A stretch of 59,296 nucleotides of DNA from Hypsibius dujardini (lineage: Eukaryota > Tardigrada > Eutardigrada > Parachela > Hypsibiidae): positions 1-59,296 of the forward strand of contig LRSR01006518.1 of assembly GCA_001579985.1 (NCBI GenBank). Reading direction: 5' to 3'. The notes under the pieces were generated by a model. The model had not been told where the DNA came from and did no database searches. It was given only the letters and a program-made list of their open reading frames with translations. Below are positions 43,906 to 53,463 of the stretch, piece by piece. The position numbers and the translations under genes are program-made. The first letter of the stretch is position 1. Every line of letters starts with the position of its first letter.

Positions 43906-44690
43906 TTCCATGTTTTCCGTCCGTCCGTCTATCCGTCCGCCTGTTCGTTTTCCATTCGCCCTTTGTCCGTCCGTTGACTATCCGTCCGTTGTCAAACAGA
44001 TAATCGAACAACGGGCAGCGACAGACGGATAATGGATGAACAAATAACGGACGGACGGACGGACAGACATATAGAAGAACCATGAGACTGACTAACTGAC
44101 GGACAGTCAGATGAAATGCAGACCGATTGTCAAATGGCAGTCAAACCAGCAAACGTACAGAAACATAAACAGGCAGATAAACAAACAGACAGACAAACAA
44201 TCTGACAAAGAATAACAGGTAAACCGGCAGACAAACAGTCAAACCAAAAACAAGCAGACTGGCAGACAGACTGACAGATTGACAGACAGACAGAAATATA
44301 GACTTGCAGAAAAAAAGATGCGGCGTGAAAGAGGGCAAGTAAGACCATGAGATTGACCGACCGATTGAGAAAATTTAAACACGAGAACTGAGTGACACAA
44401 ACCGATTCGTGTGAGTTTATATAGGGAGATAAAGAGAAAAGGTTTGTGAAATACACAAGAGTAGACGAGAAATATTATCGAATAAGTTCCGAGTGGGGTC
44501 AGCCAAGGAGAGAACAATATATTGAAAACCATACAGGTTGTTCGCAGAAATGGAAAGAATGGATTTTCTGGTATAATCAAGAGGGTGTAGACAAATCAAG
44601 GGCAGAGAGGCAGAAATAATAATTTGGCGTATCGGTAAACAGATGGCTTCTGATTTAAAAAGGTACGGCCTCACCCCATCTTTGAACATT
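43906..44690. other. Degenerate GTCC/AGAC arrays, no gene
   Basis: GTCCGTCC and GGACGGAC runs near 43915-44070 and an old AGAC array at 44100-44310. The long frames on the minus strand are repeat translations. Confidence 0.6.
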
Positions 44691-44694
44691 TCGT

Positions 44695-44945
44695 GCTTGG
44701 GGAAATCAATTTTCGAATACCCAAAAAAATTTCGACAGTTTCAAGACAAGTCCGTTAGCTCCCAGTCTAGATAAGACCTCGTTCATTGCATCCAGATACA
44801 ACTCGAATGATGTACTGAAGAAATTAAAATCATCGATGTACGGCAGCACAGTAATCATTTTTAAGGTCTTGAAAGATTTTGTCAATTAATATAGACAAAG
44901 TTCTCACGGCGTTACACAGCCCGAACGGCATCCGCCAGAAACAGT
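44695..44945 (-). mobile_element. Broken Ty3/gypsy-type reverse transcriptase fragment
   Basis: Minus-strand translation gives FWRMPFGLCNAV and, after a frameshift, VLPYIDDFNFFS with the YxDD catalytic box, then LSRLGANGLVLKLSK. These are landmark blocks of LTR-retrotransposon reverse transcriptase in the correct order and spacing. At least one frameshift is present, and no other pol domain or LTR is recognised. Confidence 0.7.
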
Positions 44946-46485
44946 ACAGACCGCAGCCACTAACATTTTAAAACATAACACTAACAACAATTCAAGCAAC
45001 TGGTTCAGCCATCTTTGTAGCCTGCTCAGGATCTGACCGTCTTTTTGCAGCAAGTTCGCTTTTAGCCAGGGATCTCAGCATTGAATCTCGCTTGCATGTC
45101 GCTTAATTGAATGTTCAATTCAACTCCCATCTAAGTTTTTTGTCTGACCATCTGTTGTTGTATAAAGAAGGGAGGATAACCCAAATGATTACAATTTAAG
45201 TACCCAAGAAAAGTATTTCCAGAATTGAATTCTTCACCGCCCTTATTTCAACATTTCAACAATTTACAGCAAACACAATGTACATCAATGTTATGGGATC
45301 TGCTTCCCCGCTTGGAAACGGTGAGGATCTTGGGCTTCTAGTTCTATTTTTTATTTCTTATTATTTTACTGTAGCAAACTCAGTTGGACAGTTAGATAAA
45401 GTTTCACACTTCTTTCATAATGATAATCAAAAGTAATAAAAAACCATTACAGCATAAAAGATGTGGTTCCGAAACCAATAACGAAAAGCTTTTAAATCCT
45501 ATTTAATATTCAAATATATTGATTTGGTTTTGAAACGAAATTAGGCGCAGTTCGATTCGCGACTGGCCTCTTTCAGTTGGTTCGTTCTGCAACTTCTAAT
45601 GTATTCATGTAATTGAGTATTGCAATCAACAATAATGTTTACTTTACATTATATTAGGTAATATGTATTAAAATCAAAATAGTGTACTCGACATATCAAC
45701 ATATGTTGATAGAGTCTAGTTTTTGTTTGTTTAGAACACTTCCGTCGTAAAGAGATTGCTCCGTATAGCTCACAATTTCCGAACAGAAGGACACCGATAA
45801 GGAGTCCGCGTTAGCAACGGAACACGTTTGCGGAAAACGCTTTGAAAGGCCACATTAAGATGATCATGGCTGCTGGGAGTTCTCAACATTTTTTTCGTCC
45901 GCGGCCGTTTTTCCCGAGATTTATTTCATTTACATTTTCGTCCGATCTTTTTTGCTTTCATTTAAGTGAGTGAAAAATCAGTATTTAGTATTTTTTATCT
46001 GAAAGCAGCTAAAATGTTAAATAACCTTTTAACGCCACTACTAATAAATAGAATTGTACTGCTTAACTCTTTTGGTTTCGAAACAATAATCAGAAGATTT
46101 CAAGTCCTTCCCAATCCTTAGGTAGATGGATGTTCAGATGGAAATTGAATGGAAGATGGAACATTTTGAATCCTTTTGCAATGGTTGCTTGACTTCAATG
46201 TTTTTACTTGGACATTCTTCCAAAATGATCAGGAATATATTTTGTCTATTTGTTTGACTGTCGGTTTCAAAACACTTTTTTCCAGTAAAGTTTAAAACTG
46301 AATGCTCAACTATCGCTTTTAAGCTCGAAATATCGATTTTTAACATTTTTATTCACTAAGAATGAAAAAAGAAGGGATCGGAGGGAGACATTGTAAATAG
46401 AATAAATATCGAGAAGGACGGCCGTGGAGGAGAGAATAGCAGGGAAGAAAGTAGCGAAAGAGCGAACTGAACATCTCGCAAACCG
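44946..46485. other. No intact gene; decayed terminal exon near 45733-45830
   Basis: On the plus strand GTTTGTTTAGAACACTTCCG resembles the acceptor and start of the 40.1-kb terminal exon, with later decay. Otherwise A/T-rich. The short frame at 46134-46346 has no features. Confidence 0.45.
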
Positions 46486-46650
46486 AACTGCTTTATATTG
46501 CGCTGTTTCAGCGTTAGCTGGTTTGCCTAGTTACCGAGAGAAGAAAAGGAAGAAAGGGTGGGGCACATTTCCTCTTTGCACATGCATCCATTCTCAATGT
46601 CAATGGTTGGCCCTTCCTTCATTGGCTAGAGCCTAACCAGTAAAAAAGGC
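46485..46650 (-). promoter_or_regulatory. Promoter module, copy 10
   Basis: Minus strand AGCCAATGAAGGAAGGGCCA, GGATGCATGTGCAAAGAGG, GTGCCCCACCC, CTCGGTAACTAGGCAAACCA, AACGCTGAAACAGCGCAATA. Confidence 0.5.
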
Positions 46651-47510
46651 GAACAAGTCCTTTATTTTTCTCAATTGGAATTGCAAAAAACTTGAAATTT
46701 TAAGCTACTATTTCGGAACCAAAAGAATCATGCTGGATGAATATATATTTAATACAAGTCATGAAGGGGTTGGAAAGAAAGATGGGAGACAGTGCGTGTG
46801 TGTGTGGAGGACGTCAACTCACCTCATCAGACTAAACGATTCTGTATAATGTTTGTCAAGAAATTGACGTCAAGAGACCATTAATTTTGAGAGACGGAAG
46901 TTTTCTGCAAATTAGAGCCTTTCGTTCATTCTAAACAAATTATATGCTCCGAACTTCTTCCTCAATCTCTTCTGCTTTCAATGGGTTTTAAATCTCTTAA
47001 ACAACAATAGATCGTCGGCGATTCTCGAAAAACAACTTCGAATAAGGGAAGTGTCAATTTTCAGCATGTTTAAATGTTACCATGTTTAATTTAGTTTTTT
47101 TTGGTCATATAGAACCAAATGTTTTTATTACTATTACAAAATATTTCATACTTTAACATTTACAACGAATTTGGGTAAATTCTTCTAATAAATTTAAAAC
47201 TAAAGTCATGAAATTATTTCATAAAAGTTTAGTTTAGTTGCAGTTTCTTTTGTTTTATAGGAAATATTTTTTGAAAAAGTAAACCAAGATTTTAAATATT
47301 TTCACTTGGAGCTTCCTTAAAAAATATGTAGGAACATCATGAACTTATTTCCTCTGTACCAAGCACTTACTTTTCTTGTGAAGAAAGTAAAGTGCTGAAG
47401 GTTTTTTGAAAAAGGGATCGGAACGAAACACTGTCAATGTTATGAATCGCTTGCATGATGGCGCGGACGAGAGCAAAATGCTGAGAAGAAAGTGAAAAAA
47501 AGCCAACTCA
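46651..47510. other. A/T-rich stretch, no gene
   Basis: No coding or element signature. Confidence 0.5.
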
Positions 47511-47514
47511 TATC

Positions 47515-47735
47515 CCCTCGCAAACCGAACTGCGTTTTATTTCGTTGCATCAGCGTTAGTCTGCCTTGCTACCCATGAAAGGAAAGGAAAAAATGGTGGG
47601 ACTCGATTTCCATCTGCACGTGCATCCATCTTCATTGCCAATGGTTGGGGCGAAGTTTTTCTCTCACTGGCTGAAATTTTGACGCGGGTGCCTTTCAACG
47701 CCGTGACGCCAACGAAGCCTGAACTCTCATTAGCG
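47515..47735 (-). promoter_or_regulatory. Promoter module, copy 11
   Basis: Minus strand TTCAGCCAGTGAGAGAAAAA (CCAAT changed to CCAGT), GGATGCACGTGCAGATGG, then GGTAGCAAGGCAGACTAACG and CTGATGCAACGAAATAAAAC. Confidence 0.45.
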
Positions 47736-48685
47736 ATGATTCACCGACGACGAAATACATTCGAGCAATCAGGCAAGTGGACACGTTCTCTATCTTTCCC
47801 AATCTCTCCTCCCAATTTCACGTGAAACGCGAAGTCAGGCGAGAACCACAAGAAAGTATTTCAAAAATGAGAATCCCAATTGGATAAAGCTCTTCACTCA
47901 TGCCTGATCGTAGTGGTTTAACTATATTTTAATATCCTTAAATATTAGAATGCTCCACAGTTGTTTTGATTGATACATTTAAAAAATATTACAATAAAAA
48001 GAAGTGCAAAACACGGAGAAAAATCGAAAAATATCAAAATTTCTGATATTTAATTTTATATGCTCGTTGATTATTTTAATTAATAGTTTTTCCATTTACT
48101 AAAATCATGAAACATTAACTCTAAAATATAAACAAAATCATTACTTCACATGCGAAGCAGAATCTTTTGGCAAAAACCTGGTCTATTAAATTCGTTTCCC
48201 TTTCACGACGTTCTTATTCAATGGGAAAAATATACAACGTGACCTTTGTTTTTTTAAGCAAATCAGGCGCCCATCAATGGATCAATCAATCGATATTATT
48301 GAGCGAAATAGTAAAAGTCGCGGAAAAGTCAACTGACAAGCCAAGCGCAAATCGAAATGCGTTTTATTTCTGCAAAACTCCCTGTTGAGGGAAAAACTGC
48401 TCGATCAGTTACGCCATCACAGGTTTGACCTTCAATTATTAATAAACCTCAACGAAAGAGTCGAGCTTCAAACATCCATCGATAAGTCACTGTCCTTCTG
48501 ACTCATCCTCTGGCTTCCTTTACAATAAAAGCTATTTAGCATTCCTTGCTCAAGACATGGCAAAGAGTAAAATTACTCAACCAAAATTTAATTTAGTCAC
48601 TAGCGAGTTTGAGATTAGTCTCTTTAATTGGTTACGTCCTAGTTTAGGGACAGTATTTTAGATTTTAAAATTTTAGATTATTTCT
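47736..48685. other. No gene recognised
   Basis: A/T-rich. The frame at 48167-48388 shows no family feature. Confidence 0.4.
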
Positions 48686-48689
48686 GACT

Positions 48690-48956
48690 TAAAATATATT
48701 TCTGAATCGATTGGCATTAGCCCAATTCCGATCGGAGATCAGGGGGTGGAATTGCAGCACTCACAAGGGAATATTTACCTGTGTCAGTCTGAGATCGGGC
48801 CCAACTTTTGTTAATGGATACATACTATCAAACCTTGATTTTGGAAAATATGACTGGTCCCCCACAATTCCGTTTGAGAAGGAGAAAATCGGAGAAGATT
48901 CTTATTGCGACAGCTACTTTAATGGTTTCGCAATAACGTTGACTGATTGAACACAG
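48690..48956 (+). repeat. Left arm of a 1.4-kb inverted repeat with open frame
   Basis: Encodes THKGIFTCVSLRSGPTFVNG and YDWSPTIPFEKEKIGEDSYC before a stop at 48950. The mirror copy at 50062-49795 keeps the same frame (ICVSLRSGPTFFYEYILSNH). Both arms are open over 78 or more codons. No family recognised; possibly terminal parts of an element or an inverted gene pair. Confidence 0.6.
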
Positions 48957-48961
48957 TACAA

Positions 48962-49435
48962 TACTGTAGCGACGCTGTCTAAGGCGCAGCTGTAGTCACA
49001 CCCCCGGACTGTTTGTTCACCACTCAGTCTGAATTGTTCTAAATATTTTATTCCAAGTATTCACCGTTAAAAATCTATCGCTTCTGTTTAAACTGCTCGA
49101 ATGTTTTTTTACCGTAAACCGAAGAAGTACAATTTGGAAGCGCTGGTCTTTGCCTCATCGATTGTCTCACAATCAGCTAAAATTTTCCAGAGCGGGGAAA
49201 ATTGGAGAGCCTACCCTCCGCCGGTGGCAAACGTAAGAGCCTGTTTTTTTCTGGTAAATTGATCTCTTGCTTGAAAATTTGTGAAGATCACTGAGCTTAT
49301 GGGCAGTTGGTAAGTTGCTTGATTGAAGATTGAAGCGCATTAGCTGGGTAGGTAGTTTTGTACGCACACCTGAGGCCATATGTATGGAAAACGCAGTTTG
49401 AGTTGCGCATTAGAATTGCGTCGCTACACTAGTGT
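48962..49435. mobile_element. Palindrome-ended element between the arms, TIR TGTAGCGACGC
   Basis: CTGTAGCGACGCTGTCTAAG and GGCGCAGCT are mirrored by GCGCATTAGAATTGCGTCGC and TACACTAG. Internal sequence has no ORF of note. Confidence 0.55.
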
Positions 49436-49794
49436 TCATTAACGAAATGTTTCATCAGCAATCTTCTCCACTCCACCAGATCGCGAATAGGAATTTAATT
49501 ATTTGGTTTTTTCGGTTGATTTTCTAATGATTTTGATAGACTAGTTGTTCGAGATTTTGCAAAACCTTGTCGTTGTGGTTTTATTATATTTATATTTACT
49601 ATTCGTTTTATTATAACCTGTTGTTTTATCCGTTGCGGCTGGTTTATCAATATTCCCTACTTTAACTGTTATTGGAACAGATTCGAAGATGCCGGTTACC
49701 ATTTCTGTGGCCCCGACTCGTTTGTCAAATGATTTGCGCATCGACTTTTGTTTGTCTGAACCGTTAAATGGTAAACCAACAAAATATTTTTCAT

Positions 49795-50062
49795 AATTCA
49801 ATCAATCAAAGCTATTGCGAAAGCATTAAAGTGGCTGCCGCAATAAGAATCTTCTCCGATTTTCTCCATCTCAAACGGAATTGTGGGGGACCAGTCATAT
49901 TTTCTTAAATCATGGTTTGATAGTATGTATTCATAAAAAAAAGTTGGGCCCGATCTCAGACTGACACAGATAAATATTCTCGTGTCAGATTGAAGTAAAT
50001 TCCTCCGTTTCTGGCCCAAAATAAAACTCTGAATCGATTGACATCGGCAGAATTTCAAGGTC
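49795..50062 (-). repeat. Right arm of the 1.4-kb inverted repeat
   Basis: Minus-strand mirror of 48690-48956, roughly 85 percent identical by eye, with open frame ending in a stop at 49798. Confidence 0.6.
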
Positions 50063-50674
50063 GGGGGCGGAGCTACAACATTTTGAATGGTTGTTTAGCC
50101 GCAGTACTAAACTACAGTAATAATGATGAATATTTCTGATCCAAACAGTATTTTATGGAAGCGCTGGTACCATTACCGTGTCAATCGATCAAGCATCGGT
50201 TAGACAAAACGATTGTGAGCCTTATCACTGACCTGACCGCGAAGGAGCAAAGCGAGCCGCCGCGAAGGGGATGGATTTCAAAGAAAACTTCTATAGATGA
50301 GTTTTTTATGGGTTTCGAATGGCATCACTGATTCAGATTCCCATGAATGATCGGGCGCCGAGCGTGGGTGAGCGAGCCCTCGCGCGGTGACCCATCACTC
50401 ATGGGTTTAAGGCTACAAGAGAATGGTTGCACTGGTACTGCCATCCAGTGAATCAATCACGCAATCACTCGATCTATCGACCAGGGCAAACGACGAATCA
50501 AAACGCTTTAGCTCTGCCCCCCTGACTTCTGATCAAAATTCGGCTGATGCCAATCGATTCACAAAATATTTTTGGTCAGAAATGCTAGTCATCAACAAAA
50601 TCTGAATACTGTTCCTAAAGTCCTATATTACCCTTTAATTCATTAGTACGCCTTTTAATTTAGGTTTAGTTAAT
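50063..50674. other. No gene recognised
   Basis: Contains CGCGAAGGAGCAAAGCGAGC and, 130 nt on, GCGAGCCCTCGCGCGG, which can pair locally. The short frame 50423-50605 is unconvincing. Confidence 0.4.
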
Positions 50675-51938
50675 TATAGTTCACCCCAAATTTTAAGTTT
50701 TTATTTCGCAAGCAAAAGAATTAAGCAATCAAAATATATTTATTACTAGTAGCCACTAACTGGTTTGAAGTTAGTATCTATAATAGTAAGTATTTCTTTT
50801 AGTTAAATTGTAGTTAAATATGGTTTATCTGAAATTCTTTTGTTCAGAATTTTATTTCGAAACTAAAAATATAAAGACATATGAATTTAATTATTAAATT
50901 TTACGAAGTTTGAGTTTAGTATTTATAATTAATAAATGTTTTCGTTTAGTTTCAGTTAACACAGTTTACCTGAAACAATAGTTAATTGAAACTGTTAACA
51001 ACAACTCAGAACAACTCAGAACAAGAGTTCGGTCTGAAGCTGAGAGACACAGACACAGACATAAACACAGACACAGCCACAGTTACAGTCACAGACACAA
51101 ACACAGACACAGACATAAACACAGACACAGACACAGTTACAGACACAGTTACAGACACAGACACGGACACGGACACAGACACAGACATAAACACAGACAC
51201 AGACACAGACACAGACATAAACACAGACACAGACACAGACACGGACACGGACACAGACACAGACATAAACACAGACACAGACACAGACACAAACAAACTC
51301 AGAACAGGAGCTCGGTCCTGAACTCTTACGAGATATTTTGTAGAAAATAAGATGCGGTCTTGCAAAAAAATGGGACATGCCGTCAATCCATCAATCAACT
51401 CATCATTTGTATACACTTAAAAGCAAAGAAATATTCACGAAAAAGCCGTGTGGAGATACGCAATGACGAACTTTCTGGATCCCAGGGGGGGGGGCTCTCA
51501 ATTCATAGCTCGGTACTGTATACGTGACTTATTCAGGTATATTACAATGTACACGATCCTGACACTTGAAGAAAAGACCAGCCGCCTATAGGGACCTCTG
51601 TCATATCAGGCACCGATATACAATAACAAATACACACCTCATATGTATCCCTATAGACATTTATGACCACGTGTGTCATCCCTATAACCCGGGCTACTGT
51701 ATGAAGACTTCAAAGGTACAGGCACATATATATTGATATTTAATTCCTATCATTTATGCACCTGTCCCAGCTGGATGGTATAGGAGACCGTCGAGTATTA
51801 TTCTCTCCGATAACACGCTGAGTATTGTCATTTTATTCCCACTCGAAAAATGGCTTCATAAGACGAGGCAGACAATTCCACCAAAGACAGACAGATAGTT
51901 CCTACACTCGTCCAATCCATTCCACATACACGCAGAGG
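50675..51938. promoter_or_regulatory. 5' flank of the receptor gene (duplicated at 16.1-17.3 kb)
   Basis: Conserved with 16075-17300 except for the hexamer array at 51045-51295, which is missing from the other copy. The region just upstream of the start ATG at 51939 should contain the promoter and 5' UTR. No TATA box can be named with confidence. Confidence 0.5.
51045..51296. repeat. (ACACAG)n array inside the receptor 5' flank
   Basis: Hexamers with ATAAAC and ACGG variants. Bordered by AACTCAGAACAAGAGTTCGG on the left and AACTCAGAACAGGAGCTCGG on the right, that is, a duplicated flank. Confidence 0.95.
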
Positions 51939-53430
51939 ATGTCTGGAAGTCTCATTTTACAGACAGCTTTCGTGGTCGTAGCAGTAAACCTTCGTCTCGC
52001 ATCCGGCGCCACAGTCATCCAGGTGCGGATTGCTAGTCCCGCGTTCGCGCTGCCCAGCGCCGGGGCCGGAGCGATGGCCTTCAACGAGCCGGTCCTGGAA
52101 GCGGCCAGCATCGAATGTAATCGCATCTACGCGGGCCTTTTTAACTTCTCCTACGTGGCTGTGACGGGGGACCGCGAGGCCATCCACACCAACGAGGAGT
52201 TCACGGATCAGAGCCCGGACCTGGTGGCGGAATGGTACTACCGGTTGCCGGTGAGCCCGGATATCGTGCCGGTGATTATTACCCCTGGTAAGAGAAGGAA
52301 ATGGATACGTGTGTTATGCATGCGTTAGCGCAATTTTAATTAATTCTTGTTGTGCTCGATGGGTGAAGCTCGTGCCTGAAGTGTGAAGAGTGATTTCAGG
52401 GAACGTGGATATCTCGATGATCCATCAGATTACGGCACAAGTGAATGTCCTTTGTATTGCCACGTATGTTTTAATTATTTATGATTGTACAGACATCACC
52501 GAGACGAAGCGATGACAAAGACACAGACCCAGACAAACTCGGAACAAGTGCTCGGTTCAGAATTGAGAGACATAGACACAGACACACAGATACAGACACA
52601 GACACATACACAGACACAGACACAGACACAGTCACAGACACAGACACAGACACAGACACAGACACAGACACAGACACAGACACAGACACAGACATAAAAA
52701 ATTATATTGTGTTTTTTTCAGCATGTCGTATTTCAAGTCCCAGTACAATCTTCAACCAGCAGCTCCAATGATTGGTACCGCTTTTGTGCCACTTCCACCG
52801 GTCGCTGAAGTCTTCGCCAATCTACTGGTACTCTACAATTGGACCACTGTCTATGTTATCACAGATTTGAGTGCAGCAAATGTCTACCAGTTTATGCTGA
52901 GTGAAATCAGGAAGGTCCAAACACGCTTGGCAATCCGATTTATTGCTCGAACAATTGATACCAGAATAACGCCGTCGTTCAACATACTACTGCGGGAATT
53001 CACGCTCCTTAGCCGAGGTATCAGAACCATCGTTAAGTATAATGGCCCAAAATTATGGATGCCTAATTTCAATATGTTTGTGACAGTTCTGATGTTCTTC
53101 GGAAGAGCTGAACAAACTCGCAGACTAATGGTAAGCACCTCTACGTCGTGATTATTTTAGAAAGTAAAAGTTACGGTATTAGCCGAATATTAGTATTATT
53201 ACGGTATTACGTGGGGCTGGGAATATATAGTACTGTAAAGCGAGGCCATTGAAATTTGTGTTCGTTGCTTTAGATCGATGCCTTTAACCTCAATCTCACA
53301 AGAGGTCGTCATGTCTTCATATGCGACGAGCCCTATCCGTGGCCGAAGAACTTTGGCGTGGTGGGATGGTACCTCGAAAATAGTACAGATAACGAAGTAC
53401 GTGAAACCCCATGCTGTCTGTCTGTCTGGC

Positions 53431-53463
<33 letters not shown>

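Noticed and set aside
50220-50410. tRNA- or structural-RNA-like G+C-rich hairpin
   Set aside because: I could not assemble a cloverleaf or recognise A and B box promoter elements; only a short local pairing remains.
51006-51416. Long Val/Ser and Cys/Val repeat proteins on both strands
   Set aside because: Both strands of the (ACACAG)n array are free of stops in several frames; the arrays sit in introns and flanks, so no repeat protein is supported.
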